A stretch of DNA of 13,056 nucleotides, from positions 1 through 13,056 of the forward strand of contig CAYVMO010000052.1 in the NCBI GenBank assembly GCA_964452645.1, in the 5' to 3' direction. The notes below the pieces were generated by a model. The model saw nothing but the letters and a program-made list of their open reading frames with translations. It was not told the origin of the DNA and did not search any database. Below are positions 7,409-13,056 of the stretch, in pieces. Position 1 is the first letter of the stretch. The number at the start of each line of letters is the position of its first letter. The position numbers and the translations under genes are program-made. Source of the DNA: CAYXTW01 sp964452645 (GTDB lineage Bacteria; Zixibacteria; MSB-5A5; GN15; PGXB01).

Positions 7409-8579
7409 TTTTCACCCACAAAATCGGATCGAGCGCCGTGCGACCCTGCCGCAGTTCGAATTTGACTGTTCCGGTCGGAGTTTGCCCCAGAATTCTTCCC
7501 CGGCCGACAAGTTGATTCTGAACGACTTTGAGATTGTCAAGTCCGGCGTAGGTGGAAAAGAAGCCGTCTTCATGCTCGACAATGACGAAATTGCCGTAAC
7601 CTCTCAGGTTTCCGATGTATGTTATGACACCGTCGGCGATGGCGACGACCGATGCATATTTATTCCCCTTAATCTCAATGCCGGGCGAATAAGATTTCAG
7701 CTTCGTCACCGGATCGGTTTTCCATCCGAAGCTGCGAAGAATCTCACCTTTCACAGGCGCCAGCAAACCGCCTTTATATGATGCGAAATTCCCGGTATTA
7801 AAATTAAAATCGACCTGCCCTTCGGTGTTTTCTCTGGCTAATCGGGCATTTTCGAGACGCGCAATCAAATCTTCCATTTGTTGTGCGGCGGCGGAAAGTG
7901 TTATCAGCTTATCAGCCTCACTTTCTTTTTTCCGCCGCAGTTTGGAAAGCTCTTTTTCGCGAGTTTCTTTTTGAGCCGTCACGATAGTATATTCTGTCCT
8001 CTTTTTATCACGGACATTGCTGACTGATTTTTCCTGGTCGACGAGCCCGGCGTATTCCTCATCGGCGGCCGCCACGTATTCTTTCGACTTGAAGACATCT
8101 CCCTTATCATATCGGGCCAGAGACTTGAGATAAATCAGTTTTTCGAAAGCATCTTTTTCCTTTTTGATGGCGCCATTTAAATCGGCGTCACCGGATCTGG
8201 TTCCGTAATAGTAGTATTTCAGATTGTTCAGGAAACGGTTGCGCCGAGAATTATATTCCTCAGTTGACCTGTCGAGCTGCGATTTCGATTCTCCGATATC
8301 TTTTCTCAACGAGGACAACTGATTGTTAAGGCGGCTGATAACAGTTTTACCCATCGATGCTTTCTGCTCATAATTGGAAACATCTTTCAGGATTTTCTGC
8401 TCGGCGCCTTTTAACGAGTCGAGCTTTTTTGAGGAGCTTTCGATTTCATTTTTGATTTTTTCAAGTTCGCCCTTCTGCTCGACAATATCACTTGCCGTAA
8501 CCGGAATAGACAGCATAAGTAGTGCCGCCGAAAGAACCGGTAAAATAAATCGGCGATTATAAGACCTTATTATTTTCAT
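7392..8579 (-). CDS. envC: EnvC-like periplasmic murein hydrolase activator (coiled coil plus degenerate LytM/M23 domain)
   Basis: This is an exported partner of FtsEX; in E. coli EnvC activates cell-wall amidases at the septum. The 395 residues begin with a signal peptide (positive MKIIRSYNRR, hydrophobic to about 29, cleavage near TAS/D). A Lys/Glu-rich coiled coil runs over about 33-250 with an internal break near YYYYGTRSG (122-130). A C-terminal M23/LytM domain covers about 270-392. Its zinc ligands are mostly lost: the HxGxD site reads SPGIE (298-302), YAHL reads YAGL, and the HFE site reads KFE (Lys373), while His336 remains. It is therefore probably an activator and not a peptidase, as in EnvC. 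Its ATG overlaps the ftsX stop (ATGA), and it overlaps holB by 17 nt at the other end. The amidase it would activate is not in the window. Confidence 0.87.
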   Translation of the reverse strand: MKIIRSYNRRFILPVLSAALLMLSIPVTASDIVEQKGELEKIKNEIESSSKKLDSLKGAEQKILKDVSNYEQKASMGKTVISRLNNQLSSLRKDIGESKSQLDRSTEEYNSRRNRFLNNLKYYYYGTRSGDADLNGAIKKEKDAFEKLIYLKSLARYDKGDVFKSKEYVAAADEEYAGLVDQEKSVSNVRDKKRTEYTIVTAQKETREKELSKLRRKKESEADKLITLSAAAQQMEDLIARLENARLARENTEGQVDFNFNTGNFASYKGGLLAPVKGEILRSFGWKTDPVTKLKSYSPGIEIKGNKYASVVAIADGVITYIGNLRGYGNFVIVEHEDGFFSTYAGLDNLKVVQNQLVGRGRILGQTPTGTVKFELRQGRTALDPILWVKIDSFK

Positions 8580-9427
8580 AGTGATCGCCTGACTCCGATA
8601 TAACCGCCGATAGTGCCAACCAGCAGCGCGGCGAGGCAGGAGCTGATAATGTCCATCTGCGAGGGCAGGACCACTTCGAAGTTCCTTATCGTAAAATTGT
8701 TAACGACGTAAAATATAATCAACCCGCCGACGACAAAGGCGGTCAGAGAATAAAATATTCCCTCGAAAATAAACGGTATCGATAGAAATGTTTTTCCGGC
8801 ACCGAGCAGCCGATGCTGGCGAAGTTCTTCATCATAAGTTTTCACCGACAGTCTGACCGAATAAAGAAGATTCAGTACGGCCGTCAGAAAAATAACGATG
8901 CCGATAACCAATACGCTTCGAGAAACGAGCAATCGATTGGATTCGGCTTTTTCAAGCCAGAAGCGGGGATAAAAAATCTCCGAAACACCCTGAAATTTGC
9001 GGAGGTTAGCCTCGGTATTATTAAGATATTTGCTTGTTATAAAATGCCGGTCAAAAGTTATTAAAATCGATTTGGGCAGCGGATTTTCATCCAAACCTTC
9101 CAGAAGGTCCATGCCCATCAACGCATGCAATTTGGCGCGGGCATCGTCTTTGGAGACAAACTCGAACGACTCGATACCTTCAAGATCTTTTAAGGCATCG
9201 GTAATCAGCGTCAGCATCGAATCGGGCAGGCCATCTTCCAGAAATATTTCCATATCGACTCCGGCGAGAACCTGATTATAATACCTGTCTACCGACAATG
9301 ACGAAATCCAGACCAGATCAAACATAAGAAAAAGCAGAAGCATCGACAGGAGCGAGGCAATCGCCGGAAGCGGTCTTTTATACAAATGTATAAAAAATCT
9401 ATGGATTAAATAAAGCAGTTTTCTCAT
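8576..9427 (-). CDS. ftsX: Cell-division ABC transporter permease-like protein FtsX
   Basis: FtsX is the inner-membrane half of FtsEX, which couples the cytoplasmic division machinery to periplasmic peptidoglycan hydrolases. The 283-residue protein has the expected topology: a short basic N-terminus, TM1 (about 22-44), an extracytoplasmic domain (about 45-169) with the family's NPLPKSILITF element (115-125), then TM2 (170-192), TM3 (213-242) and TM4 (260-279). The large extracytoplasmic domain is where an EnvC-type activator docks. Its ATG overlaps the ftsE stop, and its stop overlaps the envC-like ATG (both ATGA), indicating coupled, stoichiometric production. No good Shine-Dalgarno is visible, as expected for coupling. 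Confidence 0.92.
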   Translation of the reverse strand: MRKLLYLIHRFFIHLYKRPLPAIASLLSMLLLFLMFDLVWISSLSVDRYYNQVLAGVDMEIFLEDGLPDSMLTLITDALKDLEGIESFEFVSKDDARAKLHALMGMDLLEGLDENPLPKSILITFDRHFITSKYLNNTEANLRKFQGVSEIFYPRFWLEKAESNRLLVSRSVLVIGIVIFLTAVLNLLYSVRLSVKTYDEELRQHRLLGAGKTFLSIPFIFEGIFYSLTAFVVGGLIIFYVVNNFTIRNFEVVLPSQMDIISSCLAALLVGTIGGYIGVRRSL

Positions 9428-10083
9428 TTTAGGTGACCGTTCTCAAACACGTATTCCCGGGCGTCCGGTAGCCTAAGAGCCGAACCATCGGTCGTCAGAA
9501 TTAACATACTATGACCGGCGATCGAAAGACCTTTAAGAATATCCGTCACTTTTGAAGCCATAACGGAATCGAGCCCGGCCATCGGTTCATCTATTAACAA
9601 TAATGGCTGATCGGCGATGGTCGCCCGCGCCAATAAGGCGAGGATTTTTTCTCCGCGTGAAAGATTGCCGGGCTTCTCACCTTTCTTGCCGAGCAGACCG
9701 TAATCGGCGAGAATTCGCAGCACTTTCCTTTTTCTCGATGAACCGCTTTCGGATTTCAAAATCAGCGGATAGTCAATGTTTTCATAAAGCGATTGATAAG
9801 ATATAAGATTGAAAATTCCCCCGGCGCCGCCGATTTTTCTTCTGATGCGCGCCACATCTCGATCCCTTTTGGCATTCAACTTTTTTTCAAAAAGAAGGAT
9901 AACACCCGAGTCGGGTGCATAGCTGCCGATGAGCAACTCGACCAGAGAAGTTTTTTTGATACTTGGCGGACCGCTTATCAAAGCCGTTTTACCCGATTGA
10001 AGGGAAAAATCAAAACCATCGATTATTTTTACACCGGCTTTATTGGTCAGCGAAATATCAATCAGTTCAATTACGTGTTTCAT
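9424..10083 (-). CDS. ftsE: FtsE-like cell-division ABC ATPase with divergent nucleotide-binding motifs
   Basis: This is the cytoplasmic ATPase partner of FtsX; in E. coli its ATP cycle drives EnvC-dependent amidase activation. The length (219 residues), the RDVARIRRKIG segment (75-85) and the following ftsX identify the family. Several nucleotide motifs are unusual. Walker A reads GPPSIKKT (38-45), with Ser41 and Lys43 replacing conserved glycines, though Lys44 and Thr45 remain. The Q-loop glutamine position is Gly89. The signature reads LSRGEK (141-146). The H-loop histidine is Thr198. Walker B (LLLIDEP, Asp165, Glu166) and the GLD D-loop are intact. ATP binding may persist but the hydrolysis cycle is probably altered. 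The ATG at 10083 has no clear Shine-Dalgarno. This is the first gene of the minus-strand run and lies divergent from the propeller gene. Confidence 0.85.
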   Translation of the reverse strand: MKHVIELIDISLTNKAGVKIIDGFDFSLQSGKTALISGPPSIKKTSLVELLIGSYAPDSGVILLFEKKLNAKRDRDVARIRRKIGGAGGIFNLISYQSLYENIDYPLILKSESGSSRKRKVLRILADYGLLGKKGEKPGNLSRGEKILALLARATIADQPLLLIDEPMAGLDSVMASKVTDILKGLSIAGHSMLILTTDGSALRLPDAREYVFENGHLK

Positions 10084-10093
10084 GATCGTGCGG

Positions 10094-10122
10094 TTGACAT
10101 AAATAATAAATCTCGTTAAATT
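10094..10122 (+). promoter_or_regulatory. Candidate promoter for the secreted beta-propeller gene
   Basis: Plus-strand TTGACA (10094-10099) is a perfect -35, followed after 17 nt by TAAATT (10117-10122), a four-of-six -10. Initiation near 10129 would give a leader of about 65 nt before the ATG at 10195. The -35 lies just upstream of the ftsE start, so transcription in the two directions would overlap. Confidence 0.45.
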
Positions 10123-10133
10123 TCATATAAGCT

Positions 10134-10160
10134 ATTATAAAATTTGTCTATTATCAACAA
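10134..10160 (-). promoter_or_regulatory. Candidate promoter for the ftsEX-envC run
   Basis: A perfect minus-strand -10 TATAAT (10139-10134) lies about 50 nt before the ftsE start. The best -35 is TTGTTG (10160-10155), a weak match with a short 15-nt spacer. The word ATAATAG appears twice on this strand (10154-10148 and 10138-10132), the second copy covering part of the -10. Predicted initiation is near 10127. Confidence 0.4.
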
Positions 10161-10194
10161 TAAATAGGCATATACGAACGATCCAGGAGGCGCG

Positions 10195-11136
10195 ATGATT
10201 TTGCGATTATTTTATGCAATTTTTATTTTTCTGATCTGCCGACCGGCTTTGGCCGCCGACTGGCATATTATTCCGGTCAGTATCTCCGATGACCTTTCGG
10301 GAGTGCACTTTCTCGATGATAAAAACGGTTATGTGGTTTCGAGACGCGGTTCGATATTTCATCTGCAATCAACCGACACCGGGTGGGTTTTCGAAGAAAC
10401 TCCTTTAGATAAGCCGCTCCAGGGGATTTATTTTCATAATAACGGTAAAGACGGTATCGCCTATGGAGACAAGGGCGTAATTCTGAGGACGAATGATTCC
10501 GGTGCAAACTGGACCCTTGACAGCATGCCAGTGACATATAATTTTACCGATTTAATCTTTCTCGATAGTCTGAACGGAATAATTGTCGGGATCGATTACG
10601 AAAAAGGAGGCGGAACGCCCGGCATCGCCTATAAAACGATCGATGGAGGTTTAACATGGCGGCCGCTAAAAATAAATGGGAAAAGATTTTATTCAATATC
10701 AAAAAACGAAAATAATCTACTAGTTATCACCGGCCTGGAATTCGTTTATACAAGTGGCGATAGTGGCGCCACCTGGCACGCAGCGAAAATTCCTTCACAG
10801 GGATATGCGCAGGCCGCGGCAATCAATGATAAGACGGGAATAATGGTCGGAAAGGGCGGTTTTCTGGCGTTGTCGGATGATGCCGGGAAAAGCTGGAAAT
10901 CGATGCCAATCCTTAATAAGATAGGAAGTTATGTAGGGATTCTAATGCTCGATCCGCGTCGCGCCTATATTATCGGGTCGATGGGGGAAATTCTGTACAC
11001 TGATGATTCGGGATATGACTGGATTCCCGAGCCGAGCGGCGCAGTTTATGATTTGCTGGATATTCAGCGGGTGGGGAATAAAATCTTTGTCTGCGGCAAA
11101 AGAGGGGGACTGGTTTACGCCGAAATTGCGGATTGA
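10195..11136 (+). CDS. Secreted YCF48-like / Asp-box (BNR) beta-propeller protein
   Basis: This is a predicted exported protein of 313 residues. A signal peptide with hydrophobic core (about 2-18) ends at a PALA/A cleavage site near residue 20. The mature part is a series of propeller blades carrying Asp-box motifs (S/T-x-D-x-G-x-x-W) at 99-106, 148-155, 187-194, 227-234 and 269-276, with a degenerate one near 59-66. Repeated GxxGxIL/Y strands (GDKGVILRT, GKGGFLALS, GSMGEILYT) precede several boxes. The pattern matches YCF48/Hcf136-like propellers, best known from photosystem II assembly, but family members are common in non-photosynthetic bacteria with unknown roles, so no photosynthetic role is proposed. 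AGGAGG (10185-10190) lies 4 nt before the ATG. Its 3' end overlaps the convergent membrane gene by 22 bp. Confidence 0.85.
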   Translation: MILRLFYAIFIFLICRPALAADWHIIPVSISDDLSGVHFLDDKNGYVVSRRGSIFHLQSTDTGWVFEETPLDKPLQGIYFHNNGKDGIAYGDKGVILRTNDSGANWTLDSMPVTYNFTDLIFLDSLNGIIVGIDYEKGGGTPGIAYKTIDGGLTWRPLKINGKRFYSISKNENNLLVITGLEFVYTSGDSGATWHAAKIPSQGYAQAAAINDKTGIMVGKGGFLALSDDAGKSWKSMPILNKIGSYVGILMLDPRRAYIIGSMGEILYTDDSGYDWIPEPSGAVYDLLDIQRVGNKIFVCGKRGGLVYAEIAD

Positions 11137-11711
11137 GCCGATTTTGTTTTATTATTCTCTGATATTAGCCGGTTAGAATTTTCGAGCGAGAATTCGTTCA
11201 GGTCGTTACACAGACGACTGGTGCAAATTCTAAGCTGACAGATTAAGGCTTGCGTATGCGAATCGCGGTAGCTGTCAGCTTTCAGACAGGCTGAGAGTTC
11301 TTCCTCGACGGCTGACAGATGTCTGATATGGGCAAGAATCGACTGCATTTTATCGGTCAATTTCAGGCCGGCTTCATTAATCGATTCGGCAATATCCGAG
11401 TACATTTTTTCCTTATCCAGATCAATCAAATCACGAAAGTAACCGTCGCCAAAATTTTTTATACTTCTTTTCAATCTCTCGCGCGGCCTGGCATGACGGT
11501 TGGCCATAATCAATATCGGAAACGACATCAGCAACAGGGCAATTAACTCCGAAATGATAAGCATAGAAAGAATCGGCAGCGAGCCGTCATTCAGCCATAA
11601 AAAGACTCCGCCGGATATAATTGAAGCGGAGAATAATATCGCAAGGGAAGCAAGTATAAATCCAAATCGGCGTTTTTCCGGATGCGGGTATAAATCACGG
11701 AGTAACTTCAT
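11115..11711 (-). CDS. Two-helix membrane protein with HAMP-like cytoplasmic segment
   Basis: I do not recognise a named family. The 198-residue protein has a short basic N-terminus, two closely spaced membrane helices (about 16-40 and 46-70) and a basic stretch (NRHARPRERLKR). A segment over about 71-125 then resembles a HAMP linker in spacing: Gly-Asp pair at 88-89, LIDLDKE, and DIAESINEAGLKL. A helical tail containing four Cys (142, 158, 163, 168) follows, and the protein ends without kinase, cyclase or methyl-accepting output domain. Only a short loop of about five residues separates the helices, so there is almost no sensory domain. It is probably a membrane signalling or scaffold protein. 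The start at 11711 has a purine-rich GGGAAAG upstream. The 3' end overlaps the propeller gene convergently. Confidence 0.7.
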   Translation of the reverse strand: MKLLRDLYPHPEKRRFGFILASLAILFSASIISGGVFLWLNDGSLPILSMLIISELIALLLMSFPILIMANRHARPRERLKRSIKNFGDGYFRDLIDLDKEKMYSDIAESINEAGLKLTDKMQSILAHIRHLSAVEEELSACLKADSYRDSHTQALICQLRICTSRLCNDLNEFSLENSNRLISENNKTKSAQSAISA

Positions 11712-11808
11712 TTTTCTTTCCCGCCCCCTTTGCTATGATTATTATCGGCGACCGGGGTAATTCTCTAAAGCAATTTAAGACTTGACTTGGGTGCAGGGAT
11801 TGCTGAAA

Positions 11809-12993
11809 TTGGGCGATGTGAAAATCAATTTTAACTACAATTATAAAGATATCTTAGCCGTCCCTGCCGGAGCGCTGAAAGCAAAAAAGATATTTGTCGT
11901 GGCGCTCAGCCTGTTTATAGCCTTTTTATTTCACAGTATTTTTATTTATCTGGCGGATTCAATCAATGCCGGACAATCCGGGACTGTTTATATGCTTTTC
12001 GGGCTGGTGCCGATGACCATATTTCAGTTAGATATATTTTATCCGATTATTGTCTATCTGGCGGGATTATTACTGGCGCTGATTTCAATCGCAATCGGGT
12101 TTATGACGGTGGCTATTATCGATTTTGAGGCCATAAGAGGGAATCAATTTCTTTCATGCTGGCAGGCGTTGAAGTTCAGCCTGGGAAAATTAAAACAGCT
12201 GATATTATCATGGCTGGCAATTATACTGTTTATAGCTTTTATCGTATTGCTGGCATTTATTGTCGGTTTGATCGCACGAATCCCTTATCTTGGTGAAATC
12301 ATTTACAGTCTTTTTTTCTTTTTCCCCAATTTTATCGTTTCACTCTTTACGGTTGTGGCGGTTTTTGTCCTCATTTTGAGTATTCTGGTGATGCCGGCGG
12401 CGGTGGCGGCCGATAGGAATGAGGAGACATTTAACTCGATTCTGGATACCTTTTCAACGATTATCAGACGGCCGGTTAAATGGATTATTTATACGGTTTA
12501 TTCATTAATAGCCGCAAAAGTGTGCGGGTTCGTTTTCGCTTATTTTGCATTTCGAGCAATACAGTTTCTTCAGATTTCGGCGCGACTTGGCGGCGGCGAG
12601 AAAATAAATTCGATTCTGGCCGCCGGAGCGGCGCATCTTCCGTATAAAAGCGAATTGGTTGGATTTACGACGAACATTTTCCCGGGGATTAAATTCGGTT
12701 TTGATATCGGCAAGCTGTTTTCACAGACGGATTATAGCGGTATGGCGTCATATATTATGGCAATTTCATTGGTCTTGATATTTTTGACAATCTGGGGTTA
12801 TATTCTTTCGATTATCGCGACGGGTCAGGCGTACGCATTTGCCGTCATCAAGAAAAACAGAGACGGTTTTGCTATCGGTGATGAGAGACCCATCTTTTAC
12901 AAAGAAGAGTGGGTCAACCCGCCTATTGAAAACGAGGATTCGGACAGAGAAAATAATAATACCGCATCTCAGGATAAATCGGGACTGATATGA
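11809..12993 (+). CDS. Multi-pass membrane protein of unknown function (about six helices)
   Basis: I do not recognise the family. Counting from the start used here, hydrophobic helices lie at about residues 27-49, 77-105, 131-156, 175-199, 224-248 and 317-343. A Pro/Gly-containing loop (about 258-310) separates the last two. The C-terminus is hydrophilic, acidic and Asn-rich, probably cytoplasmic. No catalytic motif is visible. The reading frame is open from a TTG at 11782, and no early ATG exists. The TTG at 11809 is used because AGGGA (11795-11799) lies 9 nt before it; GTG at 11818 (N-terminus MKINFNYNYKDIL) or GTG at 11791 are alternatives. The stop overlaps the next ATG (ATGA), so the two genes are probably one transcription unit. 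It may be a transporter-like or envelope protein, but this is not supported further. Confidence 0.75.
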   Translation: MGDVKINFNYNYKDILAVPAGALKAKKIFVVALSLFIAFLFHSIFIYLADSINAGQSGTVYMLFGLVPMTIFQLDIFYPIIVYLAGLLLALISIAIGFMTVAIIDFEAIRGNQFLSCWQALKFSLGKLKQLILSWLAIILFIAFIVLLAFIVGLIARIPYLGEIIYSLFFFFPNFIVSLFTVVAVFVLILSILVMPAAVAADRNEETFNSILDTFSTIIRRPVKWIIYTVYSLIAAKVCGFVFAYFAFRAIQFLQISARLGGGEKINSILAAGAAHLPYKSELVGFTTNIFPGIKFGFDIGKLFSQTDYSGMASYIMAISLVLIFLTIWGYILSIIATGQAYAFAVIKKNRDGFAIGDERPIFYKEEWVNPPIENEDSDRENNNTASQDKSGLI

Positions 12994-13056
12994 GTTTCTG
13001 GACATATTTCTGGGTTTTCGTGCCTCCGATATTTTTGGTTATAATAGGAATCGTGT
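12990..13056 (+). CDS. N-terminal fragment of a further membrane protein (cut by window end)
   Basis: An ATG at 12990 overlaps the preceding stop as ATGA and opens a frame that runs to the window edge. The 22 visible codons begin MSFWTYFWVFVPPIFLVIIG, which is hydrophobic enough to be a membrane helix. GGGA lies 6 nt upstream. The gene is incomplete here, so its function and family cannot be stated. The overlap suggests co-translation with the six-helix membrane protein. Confidence 0.6.
   Translation, partial: MSFWTYFWVFVPPIFLVIIGIV

Noticed and set aside
7353..7781. 142-codon plus-strand open frame opposite envC/holB
   Set aside because: It is antisense to the LytM domain and the holB start and shows no family motif, so it is a shadow frame.
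10195..11136. Photosystem II assembly role for the YCF48-like protein
   Set aside because: No photosynthesis gene is in view, and YCF48-like propellers occur widely in non-photosynthetic bacteria.
1..13056. CRISPR arrays, tRNA or rRNA genes, complete insertion sequences, toxin-antitoxin or defence genes
   Set aside because: No regularly spaced repeats, tRNA-like folds, transposase frames or recognisable defence domains were seen on either strand.

Overview
The window looks like ordinary chromosomal DNA from a diderm (Gram-negative-type) bacterium with moderate GC. The genes are tightly packed: there are no gaps over 300 bases and I saw no tRNA, rRNA, CRISPR array or intact insertion sequence. 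The gene content (FtsEX with an EnvC-like activator, RicT/PSP1, a YCF48-like secreted propeller) and many TTG/GTG starts would suit an uncultured lineage of the Zixibacteria/FCB type. That placement is an inference from style and not a phylogenetic result.

Bases 84-10083 are a single run of ten minus-strand genes, in transcription order ftsE, ftsX, envC-like, holB, ricT, metG, tatD, rsmA, pdxJ-like, rluD. Most junctions overlap or nearly touch: ATGA at ftsE/ftsX and ftsX/envC, 17 nt at envC/holB, TTGA at ricT/metG, TGATG at metG/tatD, and a stop one base before a GTG start at tatD/rsmA. The largest gaps are 45 nt (holB/ricT, with a possible internal promoter) and 42 nt (rsmA/pdxJ). The holB-ricT-metG-tatD-rsmA core matches a gene order known from Bacillus and many other bacteria. 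It covers clamp loading, the Y-complex/PSP1 protein, tRNA charging, a TatD nuclease and 16S rRNA dimethylation. Here it is joined upstream to a cell-division module (FtsEX-EnvC, control of septal peptidoglycan hydrolysis) and downstream to a PdxJ-like enzyme and a 23S rRNA pseudouridine synthase.

Bases 10084-10194 are a divergent intergenic region with promoter-like sequences in both directions. To the right are a secreted Asp-box (BNR/YCF48-like) beta-propeller on the plus strand, a convergently overlapping minus-strand membrane protein with a HAMP-like segment, a plus-strand six-helix membrane protein of unknown function, and the first 22 codons of a further membrane protein cut off by the window end.

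The most notable observations are inside familiar families. (1) The PdxJ homologue keeps the E. coli numbering almost without gaps, yet lacks two of the three catalytic residues and several substrate ligands, so it may not make pyridoxine phosphate. (2) FtsE has altered Walker A, Q-loop, signature and H-loop residues, although it lies in an intact-looking ftsE-ftsX-envC operon whose LytM domain is also non-catalytic. (3) A 17-bp interrupted hairpin with direct repeats abuts rluD at the left edge and may be a repeat element or terminator. I found no defence, secretion or biosynthetic system that is clearly new.
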